From the NCBI GenBank assembly GCA_022783305.1, contig JALEWQ010000109.1, positions 1 through 45,074 of the forward strand: a stretch of 45,074 nt of DNA. Direction: 5' to 3'. Below are positions 24,592 through 35,600 of the stretch, one piece after another. The translations under genes and the position numbers were made by a program. The notes under the pieces were generated by a model. That model ran no database searches. It was not told where the DNA came from and was given only the letters and a program-made list of their open reading frames with translations. The DNA is from Trueperella sp. GTDB taxonomy: Bacteria > Actinomycetota > Actinomycetes > Actinomycetales > Actinomycetaceae. Numbering within the stretch: the stretch's first letter is position 1; every line of letters starts with the position of its first letter.

Positions 24592-25884
24592 GTGGCCGCA
24601 ATCGGCATCGTCTTCCTCATCGTCGGCCTGCTGGCATCGGTGGGCATCCACGAGCTCGGCCACCTGGTGCCCGCCAAGCGCTTCGGGGTGAAGGTCAGCC
24701 AGTACTTCATCGGCTTTGGCCCCACCCTGTGGTCCACGACCCGGGGCGGGACAGAATACGGCATCAAGGCGATCCCGCTCGGCGGCTTCGTGCGGATCGC
24801 GGGCATGCTCGCCCCCGCCAGGGCCGGCACGCCCGTGGAGAAGAACGGCCAGGTCACGCTCGCCGAGGAGGCTCGCCGCGCGTCGGCGGCGGAGCTCGGT
24901 CCGGGTGAAGAGCACCAGGCGTTCTGGCGTCTGCCGGCCGCCAAGAAGCTCGCCGTGATGTTCGGCGGGCCGCTGACCAACCTCGTCCTTGCCACGCTCC
25001 TGATCGGCGTGGTCATCTCGGGCATCGGGGTGGCTCAGCCGACGACGACGGTCGGCGCCATCAGCCCGTGCGTGGGCGAGGTCGAAGCCGATCAGTGCGC
25101 GGGCAAGCCGGAAAGCCCGGCATCACGCTCGGCGCTGCGCGTGGGCGACGTCGTCGTGTCCTGGGCCGGGCGTCAGGTCACCACGTGGCCCGAGCTGTCC
25201 GCGGCGATCGCTGAGGGTGGAACCGGGCCTGTCACGGTCGGCGTCGTGCGCGGGGGCGAACCGGTCGACGTCCTCATCACCCCCATCCCCGTCCGGCGAA
25301 CCGTGGTCGATGGGGGCCAGGCGGTGCTCGACGAGTCAGGCCAGCCGCTGACGCGGGAGGTTCCGTATGCGGGCATCTCCCCGGCTTACGAGCGCCAGCG
25401 CCAACCGCTCACGCGCGCTGCGGCAGTGACCGGCAACGTCGCTGTTGGCACGGCGAAGGTGGTTCTCACCCTCCCCACCCAGCTATGGAACATGGCCACC
25501 GAGCTCCTCACGGGTGGGGAGCGCGACCGGTCCGGGGTGGTCGGGATCGTCGGCGTGGCGGACATCGCGGGGAACATCACCTCCTCGAGCGCCGCACACT
25601 ACACGGCTGTCGACCGTCTCGGGGACCTGACGATGCTGCTCGCCGGGCTCAACATGTCGTTATTCGTCTTCAACATGATCCCGCTGCTGCCGCTCGACGG
25701 CGGCCACATCCTCGGCGCGCTGATCGAGGGCTCCCGGCGTCGCCTCGCCAAGATCCGCGGCAAGGCCGATCCGGGCCCCTTCGACACCGCCCGCCTCCTG
25801 CCGCTGAGCAACGTCGTCTTCTTCGCGCTCATCGCGATGACGGTGTTGCTCGTGGTCGCCGATATCGTGAACCCCGTCGTGTAG
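24592..25884 (+). CDS. M50 site-2 membrane metalloprotease (Rip1/RseP family)
   Basis: The 430-aa intramembrane zinc protease has HExxH at H20-H24 ([11 protein letters not shown]) in the first TM helix, a central PDZ domain (about residues 150-250, [20 protein letters not shown]) and the third-ligand LDG motif at 368-370 ([15 protein letters not shown]). Site-2 proteases cleave membrane-anchored anti-sigma factors and other single-pass proteins; the mycobacterial Rip1 gene sits in the same dxr-rip1-ispG order. The GTG start abuts the dxr TAA. Confidence 0.94.
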   Translation: MAAIGIVFLIVGLLASVGIHELGHLVPAKRFGVKVSQYFIGFGPTLWSTTRGGTEYGIKAIPLGGFVRIAGMLAPARAGTPVEKNGQVTLAEEARRASAAELGPGEEHQAFWRLPAAKKLAVMFGGPLTNLVLATLLIGVVISGIGVAQPTTTVGAISPCVGEVEADQCAGKPESPASRSALRVGDVVVSWAGRQVTTWPELSAAIAEGGTGPVTVGVVRGGEPVDVLITPIPVRRTVVDGGQAVLDESGQPLTREVPYAGISPAYERQRQPLTRAAAVTGNVAVGTAKVVLTLPTQLWNMATELLTGGERDRSGVVGIVGVADIAGNITSSSAAHYTAVDRLGDLTMLLAGLNMSLFVFNMIPLLPLDGGHILGALIEGSRRRLAKIRGKADPGPFDTARLLPLSNVVFFALIAMTVLLVVADIVNPVV

Positions 25885-25918
25885 CGTGCCTTCGGTGGGG
25901 AATCTTGCCTGGAAGTGC

Positions 25919-25931
25919 GATAATCGTGTTC
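25919..25931 (+). promoter_or_regulatory. -10 element for leaderless ispG
   Basis: GATAAT at 25919-25924 ends seven bases before the GTG at 25932, which would place the transcription start at the start codon. This supports GTG 25932 over GTG 25926 as the translation start. Confidence 0.5.
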
Positions 25932-27092
25932 GTGAATAAACCAGTTGCTCTTGGAATCCCATCCGTGCACGAGGCCCCCGCGCCGCTCAGCCCGCGCAAG
26001 AAGACCCGCCAGATCAAGGTCGGCGACGTCCTCGTGGGAGGCGACGCGCCCGTGACCGTGCAGTCGATGACTACCACGAAGACGCACGACGTCGGTGCCA
26101 CGCTCCAGCAGATCGCCGAGCTGACCGCCGCTGGTTGCGACATTGTGCGCGTGGCCTGCCCCACCGACAAGGACGCCGACGCGCTGAAGGTCATTGCCCG
26201 CCAGGCCACGATCCCCGTGGTCGCCGACATCCACTTCCAGCCGCGCTACGTGTTCGCCGCGATCGACGCCGGCATGGGCGTGCGCGTTAACCCGGGCAAT
26301 ATCAAAAAGTTTGACGACCGCATCCCGGAGATCGCGGCCGCTGCGAACGCCAACGGTACTGCCATGCGAATCGGCATCAACGCCGGCTCTCTCGACCCGC
26401 GCCTGCTGAAGAAGTACGGCAAGGCCACCCCGGAGGCCCTCGTGGAATCCGCGGTCAACGAGGCGCGCCTGTTCGAGGACGCCGGCTTTTACGACTTCGC
26501 GATCTCGGTCAAGCACCACGACCCGGTCACAATGGTCCGCGCCTACGAGCTGCTCTCGGAGGCGGGGGACTGGCCGCTGCACCTGGGCGTGACGGAGGCC
26601 GGCCCGCAGTTCCAGGGCACCATCAAGTCGGCGGTCGCCTTCGGTGCCCTGCTATCGGAGGGCATCGGGGATACGATCCGCGTCTCCCTGTCTGCACCGC
26701 CGGTCGAAGAGGTGAAGGTGGGCGAGGAAATCCTGCGCTCGCTCGGCCTGCGTCCGCGCAAGCTCGAGATAGTCTCCTGCCCCTCCTGTGGGCGCGCCCA
26801 GGTGGACGTCTACGAGCTGGCCAACAACGTCTCCGAAGGCCTCAAGGACATCACCTTCCCGCTGCGTGTGGCCGTCATGGGTTGCGTCGTTAACGGCCCC
26901 GGAGAGGCGCGCGAGGCGGACCTCGGCGTCGCCTCTGGCAACGGCAAGGGGCAGATCTTCGTGCGCGGTAAGGTGGTCCAGACGGTGCCCGAGGAGGACA
27001 TTGTTGAGACCCTCATCGGGCGGGCCAGGATCGTGGCCGAGGAACTGGGGCTCGCTGAGGATCCGGAGTCGCACGTCGAAGTGATCGTCTAG
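25932..27092 (+). CDS. ispG: 4-hydroxy-3-methylbut-2-enyl diphosphate synthase
   Basis: IspG (GcpE) is the 4Fe-4S enzyme of the MEP pathway that makes HMBPP. Signature segments are [55 protein letters not shown] and the cluster region [12 protein letters not shown] plus [17 protein letters not shown]. The frame is open far upstream into the protease gene, but family sequence begins near [10 protein letters not shown], so I use GTG 25932 (386 aa). The TAG overlaps the next GTG by one base. Confidence 0.94.
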   Translation: MNKPVALGIPSVHEAPAPLSPRKKTRQIKVGDVLVGGDAPVTVQSMTTTKTHDVGATLQQIAELTAAGCDIVRVACPTDKDADALKVIARQATIPVVADIHFQPRYVFAAIDAGMGVRVNPGNIKKFDDRIPEIAAAANANGTAMRIGINAGSLDPRLLKKYGKATPEALVESAVNEARLFEDAGFYDFAISVKHHDPVTMVRAYELLSEAGDWPLHLGVTEAGPQFQGTIKSAVAFGALLSEGIGDTIRVSLSAPPVEEVKVGEEILRSLGLRPRKLEIVSCPSCGRAQVDVYELANNVSEGLKDITFPLRVAVMGCVVNGPGEAREADLGVASGNGKGQIFVRGKVVQTVPEEDIVETLIGRARIVAEELGLAEDPESHVEVIV

Positions 27093-27943
27093 TGCGCTGG
27101 TTGCGCAGGCCGGGGCGGCTGCGCAGGCTCGGCCCCACCGATCGCCAGGCGGCCCTCGACCTGCTTGCCACGGACCCCGTGCAGAGCATCCTCGCGCGCG
27201 TTCCGATCGAGGAGGGCTGGGCCCGGCCCAGTCACGCGCTCGGGCTTGTCGACGACGCCGGGCGGCTGACGGCCGTGGCGTGGAACGGCGCGAACTTGGT
27301 ACCTTTCGGTTTTGACGACGCCGGACTGGACCTGCTGGCCGATCACGTGCTTTCCACGCGTCGCATCTTCTCCTCGCTGGTCGGCCCGCGCGAGCAGGTC
27401 ATGCCGCTGTGGGAGCGGATTGAGGCCGGCGTAGGCCCGGCGCGTGAGGTGCGTGAGAGCCAGCTGTCGATGGTTTATCGCGGTGGGGAGGTCGTGGCGC
27501 CGGACCCGCGGGTTCGGCCGGCACGGATCGGCGAGGGTTCGCTCGTGTTGCCGGCGTCGGTGGCGATGTTCACCGAGGAGGTTGGCTACAACCCGCTTGC
27601 CTACGGGACGGGGTACTCCCACCGCGTCCACAGTCTCGTGCGCGCTGGCCAGACCTTCGTGAGGATGGGGATCGGTGCCGACGGGCGCGAACGCGTCGAG
27701 TTCAAGGCCGATATCGGTGCGCTGGCCGGTGGAGTGGCACAGATTCAGGGGGTGTGGACGGCGCCCGACCTGCGCGGCCAGGGGATCGCGACGGCGGCGA
27801 TGGTGCAGGTGGCGAGGACGGTCCGGGAAACGATGGCGCCCACCGTTTCTCTCTACGTCAACGATTACAACGTGCCCGCCGTGCGCGTGTATGAGAAAGC
27901 GGGATTCGTGACCGTGGGGGAGTATTCGACGATCCTGCTCTAG
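27092..27943 (+). CDS. GNAT acetyltransferase with N-terminal DUF4081-like domain
   Basis: The 283-aa protein has a less conserved N-terminal half and a C-terminal GNAT domain with the acetyl-CoA loop QIQGVWTAPDLRGQGIATAA and NVPAVRVYEKAGF. The architecture and the position directly after ispG match a conserved actinobacterial family (the mycobacterial gene next to gcpE). The substrate is unknown. It is translationally coupled to ispG through a one-base overlap. Confidence 0.85.
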   Translation: MRWLRRPGRLRRLGPTDRQAALDLLATDPVQSILARVPIEEGWARPSHALGLVDDAGRLTAVAWNGANLVPFGFDDAGLDLLADHVLSTRRIFSSLVGPREQVMPLWERIEAGVGPAREVRESQLSMVYRGGEVVAPDPRVRPARIGEGSLVLPASVAMFTEEVGYNPLAYGTGYSHRVHSLVRAGQTFVRMGIGADGRERVEFKADIGALAGGVAQIQGVWTAPDLRGQGIATAAMVQVARTVRETMAPTVSLYVNDYNVPAVRVYEKAGFVTVGEYSTILL

Positions 27944-27951
27944 GCCGCCAG

Positions 27952-27969
27952 CGCGCCGGGGCGCGTTTG
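27952..27969 (+). terminator. Possible terminator after the GNAT gene
   Basis: cgcgcc (27952-27957) pairs with ggcgcg (27960-27965), followed by TTTG. The loop is only 2-4 bases and the T-run short, so this is tentative. Confidence 0.4.
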
Positions 27970-28026
27970 CCGGATCTGGCGCGGCTCGACATGGTGGCCG
28001 AGTACGGAAATGACGGCCCGGCCATA

Positions 28027-28039
28027 TACACTGGGGACT
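28027..28039 (+). promoter_or_regulatory. -10 element for leaderless proS
   Basis: TACACT (28027-28032), within TATACACT, ends seven bases before GTG 28040, matching leaderless transcription of proS. Confidence 0.5.
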
Positions 28040-29827
28040 GTGCTAAGAATGTCTCACCTTTTTGTTAAGACCCTTCGCGAGGATCCCGCCGACGCCGAGG
28101 TCGATTCCCACAAGCTGCTGGTGCGCGCGGGCTACATCCGCCGCGTCGCCCCCGGTATCTACACCTGGTTGCCGCTTGGCCTGCGGGTGCTGCGCAAGGT
28201 TGAGCAGATCATCCGCGAGGAGCTGGACGCCGCAGGCGCCCAAGAGATGCTCTTCCCGGCGCTGCTCCCGCGCGAACCGTACGAGGCCACAAACCGCTGG
28301 GAGGAGTACGGTGCGAACCTCTTCCGGCTCAAGGACCGCCGCGATAACGACTATCTGCTGGCCCCCACGCACGAAGAGATGTTTACCCTCGCTGTCAAGG
28401 ATCAGTGCAGCTCTTACAAGGACCTGCCGCTGAACCTGTACCAGTTCCAGACGAAGTACCGCGACGAGGCGCGCCCGCGCGCCGGCCTCCTGCGCACGCG
28501 CGAATTCGTCATGAAGGACGCCTACTCCTTCGATATCGACGATGCCGGCTTGGATGCCTCCTACCAGATTATGCGCGATGCATATGAGCGCATCTTCACC
28601 AGGCTTGGCCTGCCCTACGTCATCTGTGCCGCCACTTCCGGCGCCATGGGCGGCTCGCGCTCCGAGGAGTTCCTCTCGCCCACCGCGGTGGGGGAGGACA
28701 CGTTCGTCGTCTCGGACGGTGGGTACGCCGCCAACACGGAGGCCGTCACCACTGCGCCCCTGCCTGAGCTTGACTATGCGGGCGTGCCCGCGCAGGAGGT
28801 CCTGCCCACGCCCGATTGCAAGACGATCGAGGCGCTCGTCAACCTTGCCAACCAGGTCAAGCCGCGCGAGGATCGCCCGTGGGAGGCCTCGGACACGCTG
28901 AAGAACGTTGTTGTCGTGGCCATCCACCCGAACGGGGAGCGCGAGCTCGTCGTCGTCGGCATGCCGGGCGACCGCGAGGCCGACCTCAAGCGCATCGAGG
29001 CGAACCTCGCCCCGGCCGAGATCGAGATGGCTAGCGCCGAGGATCTGGCCGCCCACCCCGAGCTCGTGCCCGGTTACATCGGCCCGAATCGGATCGGCCC
29101 GAACTCGCCGCAGCGAGTGGTTGGTGAGGACGGCGCGATCTCCGGCTCCGTGCGCTACCTCCTCGACCCGCACGTGGTGCGCGGGTCGGCCTGGATCACC
29201 GGAGCGGACGTCGAGCAGCACCACGCCTTCAACATGGTCTACGGGCGCGACTTCGAGGCTGACGGATTCGTCGAGGCTGTCCAGGTGCGCGACGGCGACG
29301 ACGCCCCCGACGGTTCCGGCCCGCTTCGTATTGAACGTGGCATGGAAATCGGCCACATCTTCCAGCTGGGGCGCAAGTACGCCAAGGCACTCGACCTCAC
29401 TGTCCTTGACCAGAACGGCAAGTCCGTGGTGGTGACCATGGGCTCCTACGGCATCGGTGTCTCGCGCGCGGTTGCCGCCCTCGCCGAGCTCAATCACGAC
29501 GACGCCGGCCTGGCCTGGCCCACGCACGTCGCCCCCGCCGTGGTCCACGTGCTGGCCACCGGCAAGGAGGAGGAGATCTTCGAGGCGGCCGAGCGGATCG
29601 CCTCGAAGCTGGATGACGCCGGTGTGGAGGTCATCTACGACGACCGGCGCAGGGTTTCGGCGGGCGTGAAGTTCAAGGACTTCGAGCTGATTGGCGTGCC
29701 CTACGGCGTCGTCGTCGGGCGGGGTTTGAAGGACGGCAAGGTCGAACTTCGCGACCGGCGCAGTGGCGAGCGGCGCGAGCTGGAGCTCGCCGATGCGGTG
29801 GCCGAGATCACCGCGATGCTGGCCTAG
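28040..29827 (+). CDS. proS: Prolyl-tRNA synthetase, bacterial type
   Basis: ProRS charges tRNAPro. The protein has class II motifs ([32 protein letters not shown]) and the YbaK-like editing insertion in the middle (about residues 225-400), making it the long bacterial type (595 aa). The open frame reaches an ATG at 28010, but actinobacterial ProRS starts a few residues before M-S-x-L-F-x-(R/K)-T-L-R. GTG 28040 ([15 protein letters not shown]) fits that and has a -10 at the leaderless distance. ATG 28049 is the alternative. It converges with the next gene, leaving 12 bases. Confidence 0.95.
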   Translation: MLRMSHLFVKTLREDPADAEVDSHKLLVRAGYIRRVAPGIYTWLPLGLRVLRKVEQIIREELDAAGAQEMLFPALLPREPYEATNRWEEYGANLFRLKDRRDNDYLLAPTHEEMFTLAVKDQCSSYKDLPLNLYQFQTKYRDEARPRAGLLRTREFVMKDAYSFDIDDAGLDASYQIMRDAYERIFTRLGLPYVICAATSGAMGGSRSEEFLSPTAVGEDTFVVSDGGYAANTEAVTTAPLPELDYAGVPAQEVLPTPDCKTIEALVNLANQVKPREDRPWEASDTLKNVVVVAIHPNGERELVVVGMPGDREADLKRIEANLAPAEIEMASAEDLAAHPELVPGYIGPNRIGPNSPQRVVGEDGAISGSVRYLLDPHVVRGSAWITGADVEQHHAFNMVYGRDFEADGFVEAVQVRDGDDAPDGSGPLRIERGMEIGHIFQLGRKYAKALDLTVLDQNGKSVVVTMGSYGIGVSRAVAALAELNHDDAGLAWPTHVAPAVVHVLATGKEEEIFEAAERIASKLDDAGVEVIYDDRRRVSAGVKFKDFELIGVPYGVVVGRGLKDGKVELRDRRSGERRELELADAVAEITAMLA

Positions 29828-29839
29828 CGTGACGCTGGG

Positions 29840-30676
29840 CTAGCGTGCCGCTGACGCGCTCGCGGCTTCGATCCCCGGCAGCGCCTCGATGAGGGGCGCG
29901 TCCGGGGCCTGCGAGAAGCGGCACACGAAGGCCGCGATTGCCTGCTTGCCCGCCTGGTCAGCTTGGGTGGCGGAAAACGCCAGCTGGTCGATCAGCAGGC
30001 GGTAGGAATCCTCAACATAGTTCCCGCCTTCCGGCTCGGGGGCGATGACGGGGCGGTCGTCGGGCGCGCCGGCGGCGAGCTGGGCGTCGAGAAGATCGGA
30101 TAGCTCGTCGATGCGGGCGAGTTCGGCGTCGCGCTGGCCGCGGGGGAGCGTGGCGGCGTGCCACTCGAACCACTGGCGTGCGGTCTCGATGTTCTCCACG
30201 GCCACCCCGGTGGTGAGGGATCGGGCCAGGTCGGTCAGCTCGTAGTCGCCGCACTGGTCGGCGTCCGTGGCTCCCAGGGCGAGGGAGGAGATCCCGATCG
30301 AGGTGGCAACCGGTCCAAGCGAGGAGTCGAGGGCGGCTTTCGACAGTTCGATGAGCTCCTTGTGGACGTCGGAGCTGGCGGTGTAGGGGGCGCTAGGATT
30401 GGTGTAGCCCTCGGGGGCGCCCTCGGGCCACGGCACCCAGACTCCGCCGAGCGCCTCGGTCCACTGCCCGGCGGCCTGCGCAAACTCCGCGTCCTTCGCG
30501 ATGGCGGCTGCGCGGCCGGCGAGACCCTGGCGGGCGACCTCGGCCTCCGAGGCCGGCGCGGGTGAGACGTCCCGGTCGAGGCGGGCGCCCATGACGACCA
30601 TGACGAGCGCGAAGATCGCCACGCTCAGAAGTAGCGCGCCGCTGAACGCGAGTGTGGAGCCTTGTCGATGTGCCAT
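29840..30676 (-). CDS. Membrane-anchored extracytoplasmic protein of unknown function
   Basis: I do not recognise the family. The 278-aa protein (ATG 30676, AGGA upstream; an ATG at 30694 would add six residues) has an N-terminal hydrophobic segment (TLAFSGALLLSVAIFALVMV) and no lipobox. The rest is an Ala-rich, mostly helical, probably extracellular domain with two cysteines (ADQCGDYELT; FVCRFSQAP) that might form a disulfide. It lies between proS and rimP, where many Actinobacteria also carry exported or ferritin-like proteins, but no ferritin ligands are evident. It diverges from rimP with 39 bases between starts. Confidence 0.8.
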   Translation of the reverse strand: MAHRQGSTLAFSGALLLSVAIFALVMVVMGARLDRDVSPAPASEAEVARQGLAGRAAAIAKDAEFAQAAGQWTEALGGVWVPWPEGAPEGYTNPSAPYTASSDVHKELIELSKAALDSSLGPVATSIGISSLALGATDADQCGDYELTDLARSLTTGVAVENIETARQWFEWHAATLPRGQRDAELARIDELSDLLDAQLAAGAPDDRPVIAPEPEGGNYVEDSYRLLIDQLAFSATQADQAGKQAIAAFVCRFSQAPDAPLIEALPGIEAASASAAR

Positions 30677-30702
30677 AACTTTATCCTGCCACACGGCGCG
30701 GG

Positions 30703-30715
30703 TAGAATTTCCACC
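30703..30715 (+). promoter_or_regulatory. Promoter for leaderless rimP
   Basis: TAGAAT (30703-30708) ends seven bases before the rimP ATG; TTTATC (30680-30685) is a weak -35 with a 17-base spacer. It probably drives the rimP-nusA-ylxR-infB cluster. Confidence 0.55.
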
Positions 30716-31165
30716 ATGTCAAAGGTATCTGAAATCGCCGAACTCATTCGGCCCGGCGTGGAGAGCCGGGGGCTCTTCCTGGAGGACGTCTCGCTTACCC
30801 GCGCGGGCAAGCATTCCGTGCTGCGCGTCACCATCGACCTTCCGGACGGGCCGGGGAACGTGGACTCGGAGCAGCTGGCGGATGCCACGCGTGTGGTCTC
30901 CGCCGCGCTTGACGAGTCCGACCCGATCTCAGGGGCCTACACGCTTGAGGTCTCCACGCCGGGGGCGGAGCGCAAACTGACCGAGCCGCGCCATTTTATT
31001 CGCGCACAGGGGCGGCTTGCGAAGGTGGTGCTCAAGAGTGGGGAGGCGCTCACGGGCAGGGTGATGGGCGTCGAAGATGATAACGTAACACTTGCTCTGG
31101 ATGGCGCACAGCGCGTGATTGCGCTGGAGCAGATCGCTAAGGCCAACGTCCAGATTGAGTTTTAG
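30716..31165 (+). CDS. rimP: Ribosome maturation factor RimP
   Basis: RimP assists 30S assembly. The 149-aa protein shows IRPGVESRGLFLEDVSLTRA, TIDLPDGPGNVDSEQLADAT and the strongly conserved YTLEVSTPGAERKLTEPRHF. The frame is open from 30662, but ATG 30716 matches the family N-terminus and the leaderless promoter. It starts the conserved rimP-nusA-ylxR-infB-rbfA-truB order. Confidence 0.94.
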   Translation: MSKVSEIAELIRPGVESRGLFLEDVSLTRAGKHSVLRVTIDLPDGPGNVDSEQLADATRVVSAALDESDPISGAYTLEVSTPGAERKLTEPRHFIRAQGRLAKVVLKSGEALTGRVMGVEDDNVTLALDGAQRVIALEQIAKANVQIEF

Positions 31166-31173
31166 GAGGAACC

Positions 31174-32196
31174 GTGGACATCTCGATTAATGAGCTCAAG
31201 ATTGTCGAAAGTGAGCTTGGGGTTGATCTGGATATCTTGCTCGGCGCGATCGAGGAGGCCCTCCTGCACGCATACAACCGTGCGCCCGGCGCGATCCGGG
31301 GCGCGCGCATCGAGCTGAACCGCTCCACTGGCGTGGTCACGGTGTGGGCGCCCGAGGTGGATGAGGAGGGCAACGTCATCGGCGAGTTTGATGACACCCC
31401 GAACGACTTCGGCCGTATCGCCACCTCGACCGCGCGTTCGATCATCGCCCAGCGCCTGCGCGACGCCGAGTCTGCTCGTATCCTGGGTGACTTTAAGGGC
31501 AAACAGGGCAAGATCGTGGCCGGCACCGTCGACTCGGCGGCCGGCTCGGGGGGCGTGTCACGCGACATGTTCGTGGAGCTGGGCGACAACCGTGGCCTGC
31601 TCCGGGCGGAGGAGCAGGTACCCACAGAGTACTTCAAGCACGGCGACCTTATTCGCGCCCTCGTGCTCGACATCAACGTTGGCCCCCGGGGCGCCTCGAT
31701 CCGCCTGTCCCGCTCGCACCCGGACTTCGTCCGCGAGCTGTTCGCCACCGAGGTTCCCGAGATCGAATCCGGGGTGGTGGAGATTGTGGCGCTTGCGCGC
31801 GAAGCTGGCCACCGCTCCAAGGTCGCCGTGTGGTCGAACGACCCGACGGTGGCAGCGAAGGGCGCCTGCATCGGGCCGAACGGGCAGCGTGTGCGGGCGG
31901 TGACGCAGGAGCTGCAGGGGGAGAAGATCGACATCGTCGACTACGACGACGACATCGCGGCCTTCATTGCCGCAGCCCTGTCTCCGGCCAGCGTGATCCG
32001 GGTTGACGTCCTCAACCGGGACACACGCCAGGCTCGGGCCATCGTCCCTGATGACCAGGCCTCGCTCGCGATCGGCAAGGAGGCACAGAACGTGCGGCTC
32101 GCCGCGAAGCTGACCGGGTGGTCGATCGACATCCGTAAGGCCTCGGAGGATACGCGGTCTTCCTCGCAGGATTCCGCCCCGCAGGAGTTGAGGTAA
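31174..32196 (+). CDS. nusA: Transcription termination/antitermination factor NusA
   Basis: NusA binds RNA polymerase and nascent RNA. Domains in order are the N-terminal RNAP-binding region, S1 (about residues 110-180, IVAGTVDSAAGSGGVSRDMF) and two KH domains (KVAVWSNDPTVAAKGACIGP, then NGQRVRAVTQEL; later DQASLAIGKEAQNVRLAAKL). At 340 aa it lacks the acidic repeats of E. coli NusA, as usual in Actinobacteria. GTG start with AGGAGG about four bases upstream. Confidence 0.96.
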   Translation: MDISINELKIVESELGVDLDILLGAIEEALLHAYNRAPGAIRGARIELNRSTGVVTVWAPEVDEEGNVIGEFDDTPNDFGRIATSTARSIIAQRLRDAESARILGDFKGKQGKIVAGTVDSAAGSGGVSRDMFVELGDNRGLLRAEEQVPTEYFKHGDLIRALVLDINVGPRGASIRLSRSHPDFVRELFATEVPEIESGVVEIVALAREAGHRSKVAVWSNDPTVAAKGACIGPNGQRVRAVTQELQGEKIDIVDYDDDIAAFIAAALSPASVIRVDVLNRDTRQARAIVPDDQASLAIGKEAQNVRLAAKLTGWSIDIRKASEDTRSSSQDSAPQELR

Positions 32197-32251
32197 CTCA
32201 CCTACGCTGGCCGTGTTGCGCTCTTCGCGGGTGAGATAGACTGTCCGAGGT

Positions 32252-32509
32252 ATGTCATCACACTCTCGCTCCGTTCCCATGCGCACATGCATCGGGTGCC
32301 GAGGTGTTGTACATTCCCACGAACTTCTTCGTATCGCGCTGAAGGACGGGGTTGCGTGCCCCGATCCGGACCACGTTGCGGGAGGGCGTGGGGCGTGGGT
32401 TCATCCCACCCCCGAATGTGTCAAGTTGGCGTTGGCTAAACGTGCACTGAACCGTGCCTTTCGGCGCGAGGTCGGTGATCAGGCGATGCGGGCTTGGCTC
32501 GAGAAATGA
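32252..32509 (+). CDS. ylxR: YlxR/RnpM-type RNA-binding protein (DUF448)
   Basis: The 85-aa basic protein has the DUF448 signature MRTCIGCRGVVHSHELLRIA and GGRGAWVHPTPECVKLA. YlxR is encoded between nusA and infB in most Gram-positives; the Bacillus homologue (RnpM) binds and modulates RNase P. TAGACT (32237-32242) lies nine bases upstream of the ATG, so a near-leaderless transcript could start here. The 127-base gap before infB holds no gene that I can see. Confidence 0.92.
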   Translation: MSSHSRSVPMRTCIGCRGVVHSHELLRIALKDGVACPDPDHVAGGRGAWVHPTPECVKLALAKRALNRAFRREVGDQAMRAWLEK

Positions 32510-32636
32510 CCGGTGGGCGCAAGCCCAAGAGATGAAAGCGGGTAGAAAGCCGATGGGCACCCGATGAGTACCCAGCGATGAGCTGTCTGCAAGAGGTCTG
32601 ACGCCGGAGTGCGCGGACCAAAGAATAAGGAGAACT

Positions 32637-35600
32637 GTGGCAAAGGTCCGCGTACATGAACTCGCCAAGGAAATCGGCGTGACATCCAAGAAGCTCTTGG
32701 AAGTGCTGAAGAAGAATGGCGAATTTGTAACCTCGGCGTCCTCGAGTATCGAGGCGCCCGTCGTGCGTAAAGCACGCGAATATTTTGAAAAGCATCCCGA
32801 GGAAGTAAACAAGTCCTCCAAGAAGGGCGCGAAGAAGGCGCCCGCCAAGGCGGAGGGCTCGGCGCCCTCGGCCGCAAAGCCCGCCGATAAGGCCACGCAC
32901 GCCCAGCCTGCGCGGCCCGAAGGGGCGAAGTCCGCCCCGACCCCGGCGGCGATGGTTCCAAAGCCCGTCAAGCCTTCCAAGCCGGCCCCCGCCCCGCGGG
33001 CCTCCGCCGACGCGCAGGAGGCTCCCGCCGAGAAGGCCGCCCCGAAGCCGGCAGAAAAGGCCGCTCCGAACCAGGCCAAGCAGCGCACGATCGCGACCCC
33101 GGGCGAGGCGGCGAGGTCCGCCAAGGCCGCCCGCGAGGCCGCTCCGCCGCGCCCCCAGCCGCGCCGCGGCGGTCCGCGCCCCGGCAACTCCCCGTTTGCT
33201 TCCAAGCAGGGGATGGGGCGCCCGCGCCCCGGCAACTCCCCGTTCGCCCCCAAGCAGGGCATGCGCTCTGATTCGGCCAAGAAGACCCCGAAGCCCGCCG
33301 GCGGCTCGCGCCCGTCGCCGAACATGATGCCCGAGCGGATCAAGACTGATGCGAACCGTAGCCGTGGCCGCGGCAGGCCCGCCGGCACCGGCAACACTTT
33401 CGGCTCCGGCAACAACCAGCGCGGGGGCGGCTTCGTCCGCTCCGGAGGCAAGGCTCGCGGCGGCTCCACGGCCGGCGCGTTCGGTAAGCGCGGGGGCGGT
33501 AGCCGGCGCAAGTCGCGGCGGATGAAGCGCCAGGAGTGGGAGGAGCAGCAGAATCCGATGGTCGCCGGCATCTCGGTGCCGCGCGGTAACGGACAGACCG
33601 TGCGCGTGCGTGCGGGCTCCTCGCTGGCTGACTTCGCCGAGCGCATCGACGCCGATCCCGCGGCGCTCGTGACAGTCCTGTTCCGGATGGGCGAGATGGC
33701 CACGGCGAACCAGTCCCTTGACGAGGACACGTTCCAGCTACTCGGCGCCGAGCTTGGCTACGACATCAAGATCATGAGCCCGGAGGACGAGGATCGCGAG
33801 ATCCTTGAGGCCTTCGACATCGACCTAGAGGCCGAGCGCGAGGATGCCGACCCGGAGGATCTGCTTCCCCGTCCGCCCGTCGTCACCGTCATGGGCCACG
33901 TCGATCACGGTAAGACCAAGCTGCTCGACGCCATCCGCAACGAGGACGTGGCGCTCGGCGAGGCCGGCGGCATCACCCAGAACATCGGCGCCTACCAGAC
34001 GCACGTGGATGTTGAGGGCGAGCGCCGCGCGATCACCTTCATCGACACCCCCGGCCACGAGGCGTTCACGCAGATGCGTGCGCGCGGCGCGGACATCACC
34101 GATGTGGCCATCCTCGTGGTGGCCGCGAACGACGGCGTCATGCCGCAGACGGTTGAGGCGCTCAACCACGTGCAGGCGGCGAACGTTCCGATCGTGGTGG
34201 CCGTCAACAAGATTGACGTGGAGGGCGCCAACCCGGCCAAGGTCCGCGCGCAGCTGACCGAGTACGGCCTGGTGGCGGAGGACTACGGTGGAGACGTCCC
34301 GTTCGTGGATATCTCGGCCAAGCAGCGCATCAACATCGGCGAGCTCCTGTCCACCGTCGTGGCGACTTCGGACATCCTCGTGGAACCGAAGGCCGATCCG
34401 AACAAGCCCGCGCGCGGCGTCGCCATCGAAGCCAAGCTCGACCAGGGCCGCGGCTCGGTCATCACGGCTCTCGTCCAGGACGGCACGCTGCACATCGGCG
34501 ACTCGATCGTGGTGGGCACGGCCTACGGCCGCGTGCGTGCGATGATCGACGAGAACGGCAACAACGTGGAGGAGGCCGGCCCGTCCCGCCCCGTCCAGGT
34601 GCTCGGCTTGACGTCCGTGCCGGGCGCGGGCGACCAGCTCATCGTTGCCGACGACGACCGCACTGCCCGCCAGATCGCCGAGCGTCGCGAGGCGGCCAAG
34701 CGTGCCGTCACGCTCGCCAAGCGCCGCAAGCGGATCTCGCTTGAGGACCTCACGGCCGCGATCGAAGAGGGCAAGGTTGAGACCCTCAACCTCATCATCA
34801 AGGGCGACTCCTCTGGTTCGGTCGAGGCCCTCGAGGCCAGCCTCCTCGACATCGAGGTGGGCCAGGGCGAGGTCGAGCTGCAGGTCATTCACCGCGGCGT
34901 GGGTGCCGTCACCCAGTCGGATGTGGACCTGGCGAGCGTGGACAACGCCGTCATCATCGGCTTCAATGTTCGCCCCGCCGAGCGGGTGCAGGAGCTGGCC
35001 GAGCAGGAAGGCGTGGAGATGAAGTTCTACAACGTCATCTACTCCGCTATCGACGAGGTGGAGGCCGCGCTCAAGGGCAGGCTCAAGCCGATTTACGAAG
35101 AGGTCGAGGTGGGCACCGCGGAGATCCGCCAGGTGTTCCGCTCGGGCAAGTTCGGCAACATCGCAGGCTCTATCGTGCGCAGCGGCACGATCAACCGCGG
35201 CCACAAGGCGCGCCTCGTGCGCGACGGCGTGGTGGTTGCCGCAGACCTGACGATCGAGTCCCTGCGCCGTGAGAAGGATGACGTGACGGTGGTTCGTGAG
35301 GGCTACGAGTGTGGTATCACGCTCGGCTACAACGACATCGCCGAGGGCGACATCATCGAGACGTGGGAGATGCGCGAGAAGGCGCGCGACCAGCCAGCGG
35401 GGGGCGCCGCCCGAGCGGCGCCCCCGCGGCACCCGCCCTCGCGCAAGAGCAACAAGCAAAGGAAAACCATGGCCAATACACGCGTTGACCGCGTAGCTGA
35501 CCAGATCCACCAGATCGTGGCCCGGCTCATTGATACCAAACTCAAGGACCCGCGCCTGGGGATGGTGACGGTGACGGACGTGCGGGTGACGGGCGACCTC

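Noticed and set aside
29821-29856. Imperfect 16-base direct repeat around the proS stop (CTAGCGTG twice)
   Set aside because: Too short and divergent to support a mobile element or attachment site.
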